A stretch of DNA of 64,000 nucleotides from the NCBI GenBank assembly GCA_052389435.1, contig JBQTIB010000066.1:43493-107492 (forward strand), in the 5' to 3' direction. Origin of the DNA: JBQTKD01 sp052389435. Lineage in GTDB: Bacteria; Actinomycetota; Actinomycetes; Sporichthyales; Sporichthyaceae. The notes beneath the pieces were generated by a model. The model saw only the letters and a program-made list of their open reading frames with translations. It was not told the DNA's origin and made no database searches. Shown in pieces: positions 33,496-42,780 of the stretch (positions are counted from its first letter, which is position 1; every line of letters starts with the position of its first letter). A program made the position numbers and the translations under genes.

Positions 33496-33993
33496 TTAGG
33501 CGGCGACGATGCCGCTGTCGTCGACGACGATCTTGCCCTTGGTGGCGCCGGACTGGCTGCCGAGGGCCTCGATCGCGGTGACGACGTCCATGCCCTCGAC
33601 GACCTCGCCGAAGACGACGTGCTTGCCGTCGAGCCACGGGGTCGCGATGGTCGTGACGAAGAACTGCGAGCCGTTGGTGTTGCGGCCGGCGTTCGCCATC
33701 GAGAGCAGACCGGGCTTGGTGTGCTTGAGGTCGAAGTTCTCGTCGGCGAACTTCTCGCCGTAGATGCTCTTGCCGCCGGTGCCGTTCTGGCGGGTGAAGT
33801 CGCCGCCCTGCAGCATGAAGGCGGGGATGACGCGGTGGAACGGGGAGCCCTTGTAGCCAAAACCGTGCTCGCCGGTGCAGAGCTCGCGGAAGTTCTTGGT
33901 GGTCTTGGGGACCACGTCGTCGTAGAGCTTGAACACGATCCGGCCCAGGGACTTCCCGTCCACCGACACATCGAAGTAGACGTTCTCGCTCAC
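33496..33993 (-). CDS. Cyclophilin-type peptidyl-prolyl cis-trans isomerase
   Basis: A 165-residue cytoplasmic cyclophilin catalysing proline isomerisation during folding. Catalytic and binding residues are visible: FHRVIPAFMLQGGDFTRQNGTG (Arg, Phe, Gln), SMANAGRNTNGSQFFVTT, WLDGKHVVFGEVVEGMDV and the KTTKNFRELC helix. The ten-residue HGFGYKGSP stretch is typical of the single-domain class. GTG at 33993 follows AAGGAG. It has no signal peptide. Its stop lies 20 bp from the nested repeat C2, which may act as its terminator. Confidence 0.95.
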   Translation of the reverse strand: MSENVYFDVSVDGKSLGRIVFKLYDDVVPKTTKNFRELCTGEHGFGYKGSPFHRVIPAFMLQGGDFTRQNGTGGKSIYGEKFADENFDLKHTKPGLLSMANAGRNTNGSQFFVTTIATPWLDGKHVVFGEVVEGMDVVTAIEALGSQSGATKGKIVVDDSGIVAA

Positions 33994-34122
33994 AAAAACT
34001 CCTTGGGATTGGGATCGAAATCGATTCCATCCTAGGTAGTGCGCCGCAGCGAGGCGCTCGTCGGCCACTTCCCGCGCAGGCGTCGTTCGCGGTTCACCGC
34101 TGCGTCACCGAAGCCCACCACT

Positions 34123-35712
34123 GTGCCTGCTGTGGCGGAACGCGACTACCTAGCTCCCGAGGCCGGGACGGCCGACCGACGCGTCGTGTTGCAGGCGGCC
34201 GCGGCCGGCGGCCTCGCGATGGTGTTCGCGGGCAGCCTGCGGCCCGTCTTCGGCGGGGACGGCGGCTCGACCCAGCCGGTCGCGGCGAGCCTGCCGCTGG
34301 AGCCGCCGACCCCCAGTCCCACCGCCGCGCCGACGGCGGCGCCCGTCGTGCAGTCCGTCGAGGCGCAGGCGCCGTCGCTGTTTCCCGCCGTGCCGGTGGG
34401 CTACGGGCGACTGGTCGCGGACCCGAGCGCCCGACTGTCGCTGCCGGAGGGGTTCTCCTACCGGCAGCTCGCCGAGGCCGGTCGCACCCGTTTGGACACC
34501 GGCGACCCGACCCCCGGCCACATGGACGGCACCGCAAGCTTCCGCGGACGGGACGGGCGCACGGTGCTCGTCGTCAACCACGAGCAGGGCCCGGACAAAA
34601 AGGTCCGGTTCCCGGTGCCCGCGGTCGCGGGCCTCACCTACGACCCCACGACCAGCGGCGGCACCACCACCCTGGTCCTGGACCCCGACGGCAACCCGGA
34701 GCGGGAGTACGTCAGCCTCGCCGGGACCGACACCAACTGCGCGGGCGGCGTCACGCCCTGGGGCACCTGGCTCTCCGGCGAGGAGACCGAGGCCCGGGCC
34801 GGCCGCAAGGGCCGCAGGTTCGACCACGGCTACGTCTTCGAGGTCGACCCGCTCGAGCCGGCCGCCAACCGCGACCCGCAGCCGATCAAGGCGTTCGGCC
34901 GCTTTCCGCACGAGGCCGCCGTCGTCGATCCGTTCCGTGGGCACGTCTACCTCACCGAGGACGCCGACGCCCCCAACGGCCTGATGTACCGGTGGAGTCC
35001 GCCGTTCTTCCGCCGCCGCCTCGGCCGCGGGTACCTGCGCCGCCTCGGCGCCTCCGCCGGCACCCTGCACGCCCTGCGCGCCCACGACCTGCTCGGCCTG
35101 CCCGTCCCGGACCTGTCCGTCGCGACGACCCCCGGCACCACCTATCGCCTCCAGTGGATTCCGGTGCCGGACCGGGACGCGCGGGAGGTCTCCACCCGCA
35201 AGCAGTTCGCGTACGTGCACGTGTCGAAGAAGGGCAAGGTCGACGTCGGCAACGGCCCGCCGATCACCCGCTCGCACAAGCTCGAAGGCGCGTGGTGGGG
35301 CAACAACGGGGTCTACCTGACCTCCTCCTTCGCCAAGCCCGACGAAGACCGCAGCCCCGTCGCCCACGGCGGTCAGGTGTGGTTTCTCGACCCCGCCCGG
35401 GACACCCTGACCCTCGTGCTGCGCTTCGGGCCGACTCGCGACGGCGGCACGGACCTCGACTGCCCGGACGCGATCACCGTCTCCCCGTTCGGCGGCGTGC
35501 TGATCGCCCAGGACAGCAAGGGCGCCCAGCACCTGTTCGGGGCCGGACCCGACGGAAGCACGTTTCCGGTGGCCCGCAACGAGACGCGCGCGGGCGAGGA
35601 GTACTCCGAGTTCACCGGACCCAACTTCAGTCCCGACCGGCGCACGCTGTTCGCCAACGTCCAGGAACCCGGCGCGGTCTACGCGATCACCGGCCCCTGG
35701 CGCAGGCGATAG
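34123..35712 (+). CDS. PhoX-family phosphatase-like protein 1 (Tat-exported)
   Basis: A roughly 529-residue protein of the PhoX/DUF839 family. PhoX members are calcium-dependent, iron-containing alkaline phosphatases of the periplasm or cell surface. The leader has RRVVLQAAAAGGLAMVF, a twin-arginine-like signal, then a Pro/Thr/Ala linker. The beta-propeller core has LVVNHEQGP, REYVSLAGTDTNCAGG, TPWGTWLSGEE, FEVDPL, FGRFPHEA and HVYLTEDA. In the block TPWGTWLSxEE the two paralogues downstream have Cys where this one has Gly219 (codon 34777-34779), so metal binding may differ. GTG at 34123 or 34132. Confidence 0.82.
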   Translation: MPAVAERDYLAPEAGTADRRVVLQAAAAGGLAMVFAGSLRPVFGGDGGSTQPVAASLPLEPPTPSPTAAPTAAPVVQSVEAQAPSLFPAVPVGYGRLVADPSARLSLPEGFSYRQLAEAGRTRLDTGDPTPGHMDGTASFRGRDGRTVLVVNHEQGPDKKVRFPVPAVAGLTYDPTTSGGTTTLVLDPDGNPEREYVSLAGTDTNCAGGVTPWGTWLSGEETEARAGRKGRRFDHGYVFEVDPLEPAANRDPQPIKAFGRFPHEAAVVDPFRGHVYLTEDADAPNGLMYRWSPPFFRRRLGRGYLRRLGASAGTLHALRAHDLLGLPVPDLSVATTPGTTYRLQWIPVPDRDAREVSTRKQFAYVHVSKKGKVDVGNGPPITRSHKLEGAWWGNNGVYLTSSFAKPDEDRSPVAHGGQVWFLDPARDTLTLVLRFGPTRDGGTDLDCPDAITVSPFGGVLIAQDSKGAQHLFGAGPDGSTFPVARNETRAGEEYSEFTGPNFSPDRRTLFANVQEPGAVYAITGPWRRR

Positions 35713-35869
35713 CGGCCCATCGAGCGTCGTGCGGGACTACCGGCTCCCGCACGGCTTTCCGGTACCGCCTCCGGTTCGGGGACCCCGAATCGGAGGCGGT
35801 CCAGCGCCAATCCGAGCAGGCCTCGGCAATCGTCACATTCGCCCGCGAAGGCCTCGCGCGGCACCTATC

Positions 35870-36160
35870 GTGGTGCGGGTGGCGATCCTCATCGATCCGG
35901 CGGACTGGCCCGGACACGGACGAATGTGGTCGCACGTGGCCAGCGACCTCTCCCTGGCCGAACTGCACGAATTCGCCGCCAGGGTTGGGATTCCACCCCG
36001 CGCGTTCGACCGCGACCACTACGACGTGCCGTCGGACTGGTACGCCTCGATGGTCGATGCGGGCGCCCGTCCCGTCGCGTCCCGGGACATCGCCGCGGCC
36101 CTGCGCGCCGCCGGTCTGCGCACCCCGCGAGTGCCGCGGTACCTCGCCAACGCGTCCTGA
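35870..36160 (+). CDS. DUF4031-family small protein
   Basis: A roughly 96-residue cytoplasmic protein matching the DUF4031 family: VAILIDPADWPGHGRMWSHV, SDLSLAELHEFAARVGIPPR and FDRDHYDVPSDWY. The conserved Asp/His pattern suggests a small metal- or nucleotide-dependent activity, but no function is known. Start is GTG at 35870, 35873 or 35879, none with a clear ribosome site. It is sandwiched between two PhoX-family genes on the same strand. Confidence 0.7.
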   Translation: MVRVAILIDPADWPGHGRMWSHVASDLSLAELHEFAARVGIPPRAFDRDHYDVPSDWYASMVDAGARPVASRDIAAALRAAGLRTPRVPRYLANAS

Positions 36161-36241
36161 TCCACGGTCACAGAAGACCCGAAGATTCCTTCCCGTCGAA
36201 TGTGCCCATAGGGGACGCTTCGGACGCCTAGAGTCGCGACC

Positions 36242-37714
36242 ATGACCCGGCGTTCCTGGGGGGCCTTGCCCGCCGGTCCTTCACGCCGCTCGCTGCTGCA
36301 GGCCGCTGCCGCCGCGGGCATGGGCCTGGTGCTGCCCGGACCCTGGCACGGCTCCGCGCGCGCCGCAACCGCCACGTCGGTAGGCACGTCGGTCGGGTAC
36401 GGGGCGTTGACCGCGGATCCCGGCGGCCGGCTCGCGCTGCCACCCGGATTCACCTACTCGCTGCTGTCCGAGTCCGGGCTCACGCGCTTGGACTCCGGGG
36501 AGTTCTCGCCCACCCACGCCGACGGGTCCTGCAGTTTCGCGGCCGAGCAGGGCCGCGTCGCACTGGTGGTCAACCACGAGATCAGCCCGGCCGGCGCCAA
36601 GGCCGCCGTCCACACCGTGCCGCACGTCCCCGGCTTCGTCTACGACCCGGGCTGCCCCGCGGGGACCACCACGATTCTGCTGAACCGCGACGGCACCCGC
36701 GAACGGGAGTACGTCAGCCTCGCGGGCACGGACTACAACTGCGCCGGCGGGCCGTCGCCCTGGGGCACCTGGCTGTCCTGCGAGGAGAGCGAGGGCCGCG
36801 CCGGAGAGGGCGGCCGCACCAAGGACCACGGCTACGTCTTCGAGGTCGACCCCCTCGACGCCGAAGCGAACCGCGACCCCCAGCCGATCAAGGCCTTCGG
36901 CCGGTTCAAGCACGAGGCGTGCGCGATCGACCCCGCCCGCAACCACGTCTACCTGACCGAGGACGCCGAGTGGCCCAGCGGCCACCTCTACCGGTGGTCG
37001 CCGCCGGCAGGTCGCCAGCTCGGCCGCGGCGTGCTGCGCGAACTCGCACCGGCGGAGGGCCGCCTCGAAGCGATGGTGGTGCGCGGTTTCCTCGGGTTGC
37101 CGGTGGACGACCTGTCCCGGGTCTCGGTCGTCGGCTCGACGTTCGGGATCGGCTGGGCAGAGGTCCCGGACCGCGACGCGGCGACCACCTCGGTGCGCAA
37201 GCAGTTCGCGCACTACACGGTGCGCAAGGGCGAGGTCGTCAGCGGTCCCGGGCCGGTCGCCACGCGTGCCCACAAACTCGAAGGCTGCTGGTACGGCAAC
37301 GGCGGCATCTTCATCGTCTCCTCCTTCGCCGATCCAGTCGCCGACGGCAGCCCCGCCGCGCACGGCGGGCAGGTCTGGTTCCTGGACCCGACGGCTCTGA
37401 CCTTCACCCTGGTGCTGCGTCTGCCCCCGCGCGACCCGAACGCCCCCGACGCCTACGACGGGCCGGACAACATCGCGCTGTGTCCCTATGGTGGCCTCGT
37501 CGTCGCCGAGGACGGCAAGGGCCCGCAGCACCTGTTCGGCATCACCCCCGCCGGTCAGACCTACCCGATCGCCCGCAACGAGCGCATCTTCCGCACGGGG
37601 TACTCGGAAATGTCCGGGGTCAACTTCAGTCCGGACCGCACGACGCTGTTCGCCAACGTCTACGAGACCGGCACCGTCTACGCGATCAAGGGCCCCTGGC
37701 ACACGCAGTTCTGA
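36242..37714 (+). CDS. PhoX-family phosphatase 2 (Tat-exported)
   Basis: A 490-residue PhoX/DUF839 protein, the closest relative of the gene at 34123. Its Tat leader RRSLLQAAAAAGMGLVLPG is followed by cleavage near ARAA. The metal-site block is intact: DYNCAGGPSPWGTWLSCEESE (Cys180), DHGYVFEVDPLD, FGRFKHEACAIDP and HVYLTEDAE. The C-terminal ISPAG / MSGVNFSPDRTTLFANVYE closes the propeller. It should hydrolyse phosphomonoesters outside the membrane. ATG at 36242. No Pho-box-like site is obvious in 36161-36241. Confidence 0.88.
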   Translation: MTRRSWGALPAGPSRRSLLQAAAAAGMGLVLPGPWHGSARAATATSVGTSVGYGALTADPGGRLALPPGFTYSLLSESGLTRLDSGEFSPTHADGSCSFAAEQGRVALVVNHEISPAGAKAAVHTVPHVPGFVYDPGCPAGTTTILLNRDGTREREYVSLAGTDYNCAGGPSPWGTWLSCEESEGRAGEGGRTKDHGYVFEVDPLDAEANRDPQPIKAFGRFKHEACAIDPARNHVYLTEDAEWPSGHLYRWSPPAGRQLGRGVLRELAPAEGRLEAMVVRGFLGLPVDDLSRVSVVGSTFGIGWAEVPDRDAATTSVRKQFAHYTVRKGEVVSGPGPVATRAHKLEGCWYGNGGIFIVSSFADPVADGSPAAHGGQVWFLDPTALTFTLVLRLPPRDPNAPDAYDGPDNIALCPYGGLVVAEDGKGPQHLFGITPAGQTYPIARNERIFRTGYSEMSGVNFSPDRTTLFANVYETGTVYAIKGPWHTQF

Positions 37715-37761
37715 CGCAGCCTCACCGGCGAGGACGTGTGCGGCTCGACGCCCCGGGCGGG

Positions 37762-38397
37762 CTAGCGAGTCTCGCCGAACAGTGCGGACAGTTCCGCGGC
37801 GAGGTTCGCCCTGGCCGCGGCCTCCCAGTGCGCGCGTCCGTGCGGGGTGCGGAAAAGGGAGGGCAGCGCGAGCAGATCGCGCAGCACCGCTGCCCTGCCC
37901 GTGCGGAACGCGTCGTCGGGGACGTGGGCGTACTCGGAGCGGATCGAAGCGGCGTAGCGGCCGTAGGCGGCTTCGTCGGAGGCGAGGATCGCGAGGTCGG
38001 AGTCGCAGAGCACCTCGCCGTTGCGGTCGCCAGGCGCTGGATTGTGACTGATCGTCAGGCGCACGAGCCGGGCGACCTCGGCGACGAAGTCCTCGGGGTA
38101 GCCGGCGGCGTCGAGCGCGCGTTCTGCCCAGGCCGCGCTGCGCTCCTCGTCGTCGGGGCCGCCGTCGTGCACGGCGTCGTGGAACCAGGCGGCGAACCGC
38201 ACGACGTCGAGGTCGGCGGCGTGCTCGGCGATCTCGGCGACGCGCCGCAGCACGTGCCACAGATGTGCGAGGTCGTGGTAGTTCCGATGCGGCTCGGACC
38301 AGGCGTCGAGCAGTTCCTCGCCCAGCGCCCCGTCGTCCCGGTCCACGGACAGGTCCCGCCACGCGGCGAGGAGAGTCTCGCGGAACTCGGCGGTCAC
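37762..38397 (-). CDS. HD-domain phosphohydrolase
   Basis: A 211-residue cytoplasmic metal-dependent HD-superfamily hydrolase. Metal ligands are visible as RNYHDLAHLWHVL, AAWFHDAVHDGG and the later LCDSDLAIL; the LTISHNPAPGD segment is typical of the subgroup 'predicted metal-dependent HD phosphohydrolase'. ATG at 38397. It is divergent from the third PhoX-like gene and convergent with the second. The nucleotide substrate is unknown. Confidence 0.82.
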   Translation of the reverse strand: MTAEFRETLLAAWRDLSVDRDDGALGEELLDAWSEPHRNYHDLAHLWHVLRRVAEIAEHAADLDVVRFAAWFHDAVHDGGPDDEERSAAWAERALDAAGYPEDFVAEVARLVRLTISHNPAPGDRNGEVLCDSDLAILASDEAAYGRYAASIRSEYAHVPDDAFRTGRAAVLRDLLALPSLFRTPHGRAHWEAAARANLAAELSALFGETR

Positions 38398-38478
38398 GGA
38401 GCAACCCTAAGGGGGCTGTACCGAGTGGGCCGGGGGCTCGAGCGTACGGACGCATCCGATGGGCGCCTCAAGTCCGAG

Positions 38479-39654
38479 GTGTGGGCGACCGATATCCCAC
38501 AGGTGGACCGCAGGACGTTCCTGGCAGGCGCGGCGCTCGGCGCCGGCGCCTCGGTGTTCGGCGGTGGGCTGTGGCGGGGCGCCTCGGCCGCGCTCGCCCT
38601 ACCCGGGCTGAGTCCGTACGGAGCGGTTCGCAAGCCCGACGCCAACGGGCTACGCCTACCCGCGGGGTTCACCAGCCGCGTCGTCGCCCGCTCCGGGCAG
38701 AGGGTGCCCGGCACCTCCTACGTCTGGCACGGGGCTCCCGACGGCGGCGCGTGCTTCGCCGACGGCTCCGGGTGGGTTTACGTGTCGAACAGCGAACTGT
38801 CCTCGGGCGGCGGGGTCGGCATGCTGCGCTTCAGCTCGCGCGGAACGATCGTCGGCGCTTCGCGGATCCTGTCCAACACCCGCAAGAACTGCGCGGGCGG
38901 CGCGACGCCGTGGAAGACGTGGCTCTCGTGCGAGGAGGTCGACCGCGGCTACGTCTACGAGGCTCGGCCCTTCGGCGGCGCGGCGACGCGACGCTCGGCC
39001 ATGGGCCGGTTCAAGCACGAGGCGGCCGCAGTCGATCCGATCCGCCGCCACGTCTACCTCACCGAGGACGAACCCGACGGCTGTCTGTACCGGTTCGTCC
39101 CGGCGAACTGGCCGAGCCTGACCGCGGGAAAGCTGCAGGTCGCGTGCGGCAGTTCGCGCACCTCCGGGCCGATCGGCTGGGTCACCGTGCCCGATCCGGA
39201 CGGTTCCCCGACCCGCACCCGCCACCAGGTCGCCGGCGCGAAGCACTTCAACGGCGGCGAAGGCTGCGTCTACGGCGCCGACAAGATCTGGCTCTCGACC
39301 AAGGGCGACGGCCGGATCTGGCTCTACGACATCCTCGCCCGCAGAATCTCGCTGTCCTACGACGACTCGTTGGTCGGCGGCATCGCTCCCCTGACCGGCG
39401 TCGACAATCTCCTGCGCTCGACGTTCGGCGATCTGTTCGTCGCCGAGGACAAGGGCAACATGGAGATCTGCCTCATTTCCGCGGCGGGCCTGCTCTCGAC
39501 GTTCCTGCGCGTCGAAGGCCACACCTCTTCGGAGATCACCGGACTCGCCTTCAGTCCCGACGGCTCCCGGCTCTACTTCTCCTCGCAACGAGGCGCCCTG
39601 GGCACCAACGAGGGCGGCATCACCTACGAGATCAGCGGACCCTTCCGCACCTAG
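38479..39654 (+). CDS. PhoX-family protein 3 (short, Tat-exported)
   Basis: A roughly 391-residue DUF839/PhoX protein, shorter and more divergent than the two before it. The leader VDRRTFLAGAALGAGASVFG is a clear twin-arginine signal. The core keeps NCAGGATPWKTWLSCEEVD, GRFKHEAAAVDP and HVYLTEDEPDGCLYRF, with Lys replacing Gly after PW, and it lacks the NRDPQPIKAF insertion. GTG at 38479 or 38503. No ribosome site is evident, and a leaderless transcript is possible. Three such proteins within 6 kb suggest duplication and specialisation. Confidence 0.8.
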   Translation: MWATDIPQVDRRTFLAGAALGAGASVFGGGLWRGASAALALPGLSPYGAVRKPDANGLRLPAGFTSRVVARSGQRVPGTSYVWHGAPDGGACFADGSGWVYVSNSELSSGGGVGMLRFSSRGTIVGASRILSNTRKNCAGGATPWKTWLSCEEVDRGYVYEARPFGGAATRRSAMGRFKHEAAAVDPIRRHVYLTEDEPDGCLYRFVPANWPSLTAGKLQVACGSSRTSGPIGWVTVPDPDGSPTRTRHQVAGAKHFNGGEGCVYGADKIWLSTKGDGRIWLYDILARRISLSYDDSLVGGIAPLTGVDNLLRSTFGDLFVAEDKGNMEICLISAAGLLSTFLRVEGHTSSEITGLAFSPDGSRLYFSSQRGALGTNEGGITYEISGPFRT

Positions 39655-39690
39655 GCGAAGGCCGGAGCACGCTGTGGCGCGCCGGGTCGT

Positions 39691-39891
39691 TCACGCGGGA
39701 GGATCGAGCCGGGACAGGATCTCCCGCAACATCGCACCTTGCTCGCGCTGCACTTGGCGCAACGCTTCGACCGCCTCGAGGAGGCCCGGCTCCTGTTCGC
39801 TGACGGGGGCCCGTCGTGTGCTCGGAGCGTGCATCTGGCGGCTTTGCAGTGCAGCAAGCCGGGCGTCCAGTTCGTCGAAAATCGAGCTCAC
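39691..39891 (-). CDS. Small coiled-coil-like hypothetical protein
   Basis: A 66-residue protein rich in Glu, Gln, Leu and Arg with heptad-like spacing (SIFDELDARLAALQSRQMH, LLEAVEALRQVQREQGAMLR), so probably a helical or coiled-coil protein. GTG at 39891 follows GGGAGA; TTG at 39915 is an alternative. Divergent from the next membrane protein. No function is assigned. Confidence 0.55.
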   Translation of the reverse strand: MSSIFDELDARLAALQSRQMHAPSTRRAPVSEQEPGLLEAVEALRQVQREQGAMLREILSRLDPPA

Positions 39892-39941
39892 GATTCTCCC
39901 TCGCTCTGTTGGCAAGTGATCGGCGTGAGTAGCTTGCCAGC

Positions 39942-40343
39942 GTGAGGGCGATCCGAGCTACCGGTGCGAGCGCGGCACTCGTCGGCCTCATCTCGGCGGC
40001 CTTCCTGGCCTTGCTGGGCTGGGACGACGAGTACTACCGGGCCGCCGACGGCCACCTGAGCGGCCCGTGGGAGGCCTGGCAGGTGGCCCTTTTCGTTCTG
40101 GCGTTGGTGGCCATCGTCGTGCAGTTCCAGGTGCTGGGCACTCGCCTCGCCGCGCTGGCGTTCGCCCCGATTACGGTCACCGCGTGGTGGGTCTGGTGGG
40201 CCGTTCGCACCGACGACGGTCAGGGGCTCTGGCCGATCGGCGCGGCGATGGTCTACGTCGGCAGCGCCGTTGGCGTCTTCGTCACCGACTCGCTGATCGA
40301 GCTGCTTCCGAGCGGTCGTAGGCAGGCGGCCGAGGAGGCGTAA
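39942..40343 (+). CDS. Small four-helix membrane protein
   Basis: A 133-residue inner-membrane protein with four hydrophobic segments: AALVGLISAAFLALLGW, AWQVALFVLALVAIVVQFQV, AALAFAPITVTAWWVWWAV and IGAAMVYVGSAVGVFVTDSL. The tail is acidic/basic. No family recognised. GTG at 39942. It converges with the XPB gene, 7 bp between stops. Confidence 0.6.
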   Translation: MRAIRATGASAALVGLISAAFLALLGWDDEYYRAADGHLSGPWEAWQVALFVLALVAIVVQFQVLGTRLAALAFAPITVTAWWVWWAVRTDDGQGLWPIGAAMVYVGSAVGVFVTDSLIELLPSGRRQAAEEA

Positions 40344-40350
40344 CGCCGAG

Positions 40351-42048
40351 CTACTCCGCGGGCGGTTCGTCGGTGGCGCTGGTGCCCGTGCCGATCTCGG
40401 GGACGTTGCCGGCGAAGACGTCTTCGGCGTCGATGATGCGGTAGGCGTAGCCCTGCTCGGCGAGGAAGCGCTGGCGGTGGGCGGCGAAGTCCTGGTCCAC
40501 GGTGTCGCGCGAGACGATCGCGTAGAAGCGGGCGGCGCGGCCGTCGGACTTCGGGCGCAGGACGCGGCCGAGGCGCTGGGCCTCCTCCTGGCGCGAGCCG
40601 AAGGTGCCGGACACCTGAATCGCGACGGCGGCCTCGGGAAGGTCGATGGAGAAGTTCGCGACCTTGGAGACGACCAGGACGCCGATTTCCTTGGTGCGGA
40701 AGGCCTCGTAGAGACGCTCGCGTTCCTTGACCGACGTCTCGCCCTTGATCACGGGGCAGTTCAGACGTTCGGCGAGGTCGTCGAGCTGGTCGAGGTACTG
40801 CCCGATCACCAGGATCTGCTCGCCCGCGTGGTGCTTCACCAGGGCCTCGACGAGCTTGGCCTTGGTCTTCGTCGTCGCGGCGAGCTTGTACCGCTCCTCC
40901 GGCTCCGCGGTCGCGACGACGATCCGCTCGTGGTCGGTCAGCGTCACGCGGACCTCGATGCAGTCCGCGGGCGCGATGTAGCCCTGGGCCTCGATGTCCT
41001 TCCACGGCGCGTCGTAGCGCTTCGGACCGATCAGGGAGAACACGTCGCCCTCGCGGCCGTCCTCGCGCACGAGCGTCGCGGTCAGACCGAGCCGGCGGCG
41101 GGCCTGCAGGTCCGCGGTCAGCCGGAAGATCGGCGCCGGGAGCAGGTGGACCTCGTCGTAGACGATCAGGCCCCAGTCCCGCGCGTCGAACAGCTCGAGG
41201 TGCGCGTAGACGCCCTTTCGCTTGGTCGTCAGCACCTGGTAGGTCGCGATCGTGACGGGCCGAATCTCCTTGCGCTGCCCGGAGTACTCGCCGATCTCGT
41301 CCTCGGTGAGCGAGGTGCGCTTGAGCAGTTCGGTGCGCCACTGGTGGGCCGAGACGGTGTTGGTTACGAGAATCAGGGTGGTCGCCTTGGCCGTGGCCAT
41401 CGCGGCCGCGCCGACGAGCGTTTTGCCTGCGCCACAGGGTAGAACGACGACGCCGGACCCGCCGTGCCAGAAGCCTTCGACGGCCTCGCGCTGGTAGTCG
41501 CGCAGCGTCCAGTCGCTCTGGTCCAGCTCGATCGGGTGCGCCTCGCCGTCGACGTACCCGGCGAGGTCCTCCGCGGGCCAGCCGAGCTTGAGCAGCGTCT
41601 GCTTGATGTTGCCGCGTTCGGAGGCGTGGACGACCACCGTGTCCGGATCGAGGCGCGCGCCGACCAGCGGGACGATCTTCTTGCTGCGCAGCACTTCCTC
41701 GAGCACCGGACGGTCCGTCGTGATCAGGACCAGCCCGTGGACCGGGTGCTTCTCCAGCCGCAGCCGCCCGTACCGGGCCATCGTTTCGGCGATGTCGACG
41801 AGCAGCGCGTGCGGCACCGCGTACCGGCTGTACTTCAGCAGCGCGTCGACGACCTGCTCCGCGTCGTGCCCCGCCGCGCGGGCGTTCCACAGCCCGAGCG
41901 GGGTCAGCCGGTAGGTGTGCACGTGCTCGGGGGAGCGCTCGAGTTCGGCGAACGGCGCGATGGCCCGGCGGCACTCCGAGGCTCCGGGGTGGTCCACCTC
42001 GAGCAGCAGGGTTTTGTCGGACTGGACGATCAGCGGGCCGTCGGTCAT
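40351..42048 (-). CDS. XPB-type DNA repair helicase
   Basis: A 565-residue superfamily-2 DNA helicase of the bacterial XPB group, which unwinds DNA around damage. A damage-recognition-like N-terminal domain is followed by motif I VVVLPCGAGKTLVG, motif II LIVYDEVHLLPAPIF, motif III LGLTATLVREDGRE (with the RED of XPB), and motif VI QEEAQRLGRVLRPK. ATG at 42048 follows GGAGGG. The helicase-associated protein at 45039 is its usual companion in actinobacteria, here set apart by an epoxide hydrolase and a DUF418 gene. Confidence 0.92.
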   Translation of the reverse strand: MTDGPLIVQSDKTLLLEVDHPGASECRRAIAPFAELERSPEHVHTYRLTPLGLWNARAAGHDAEQVVDALLKYSRYAVPHALLVDIAETMARYGRLRLEKHPVHGLVLITTDRPVLEEVLRSKKIVPLVGARLDPDTVVVHASERGNIKQTLLKLGWPAEDLAGYVDGEAHPIELDQSDWTLRDYQREAVEGFWHGGSGVVVLPCGAGKTLVGAAAMATAKATTLILVTNTVSAHQWRTELLKRTSLTEDEIGEYSGQRKEIRPVTIATYQVLTTKRKGVYAHLELFDARDWGLIVYDEVHLLPAPIFRLTADLQARRRLGLTATLVREDGREGDVFSLIGPKRYDAPWKDIEAQGYIAPADCIEVRVTLTDHERIVVATAEPEERYKLAATTKTKAKLVEALVKHHAGEQILVIGQYLDQLDDLAERLNCPVIKGETSVKERERLYEAFRTKEIGVLVVSKVANFSIDLPEAAVAIQVSGTFGSRQEEAQRLGRVLRPKSDGRAARFYAIVSRDTVDQDFAAHRQRFLAEQGYAYRIIDAEDVFAGNVPEIGTGTSATDEPPAE

Positions 42049-42129
42049 CCCTCCATCCTTGCGCAACGCGAGGCGTGCTGCGGTCGCGCGCAGGTTGACG
42101 GGCGGGGCTCGGGCGTCACAATCGAGTCC

Positions 42130-42756
42130 ATGCCCCCATCCTCCGACACCCCCCGCGTGGGGTGGCCGACGCTGGTGGTGGGTACCGCCGGGCTGCTGGT
42201 GGCGAGCGTGCTGGGCGGGTTCTGGGCACTGGATCGGGTGGCGGGAATCGGGTACCGAGACCACGCCTGCAACGACTCCGACGGCAATTCCCACGTCGAA
42301 AAGGCCGTGGTCGATCTGCTTCCCGCGGCCACCCTGCGCGGCTACCTGAACACCGGGCCGGACTGCGACGACCGCCGTTCCGGCTCGATCGCCGCGGGCT
42401 GGCAGGGCGACGTGCGTCCCGCGGACGTCGTCGACGTCCTCGTTCGCGACGGCTGGGCACGGACCGACCCCATCGGCGGTCCGCCCCGCTGGTACGTCGA
42501 CCGCGAACTCGCCGGCGATCCGACCATCGGGTGCCTATCCGGCGGCGCCGACCCCTGGCAGGACCCCGATCGCGACGAGATTCCCTCCAGGTTCTGCAAC
42601 CAGCCGGTCGCGACGCAGGTCGCGCTCGTCGCCGAACGGGACGAGCGCATTTTCGTCGCCCGCCTCAACGCGAACGGGATGACCGTCGACGTGGCGCACC
42701 AGAAGGACCGGGAGGCGGTCCGTGCCGTCCGCGAAGGTCGAGTGGTGGGGGACTAG
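42130..42756 (+). CDS. Membrane-anchored hypothetical protein
   Basis: A 208-residue protein with an N-terminal membrane anchor (LVVGTAGLLVASVLGGFWAL) and a cysteine-bearing exterior with CNDSDGN, GPDCDDRRSG, IGCLSGGADP and RFCNQPVATQ. The even cysteine count suggests disulphide bonds outside the cell. ATG at 42130, divergent from XPB. I recognise no family. Confidence 0.6.
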   Translation: MPPSSDTPRVGWPTLVVGTAGLLVASVLGGFWALDRVAGIGYRDHACNDSDGNSHVEKAVVDLLPAATLRGYLNTGPDCDDRRSGSIAAGWQGDVRPADVVDVLVRDGWARTDPIGGPPRWYVDRELAGDPTIGCLSGGADPWQDPDRDEIPSRFCNQPVATQVALVAERDERIFVARLNANGMTVDVAHQKDREAVRAVREGRVVGD

Positions 42757-42780
42757 GACGCGAGGGCTAGCGTCGCTGTC

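Noticed and set aside
36281..38455. 724-codon minus-strand frame over PhoX 2
   Set aside because: Shadow frame; the plus strand encodes a PhoX protein with signal and full metal block.
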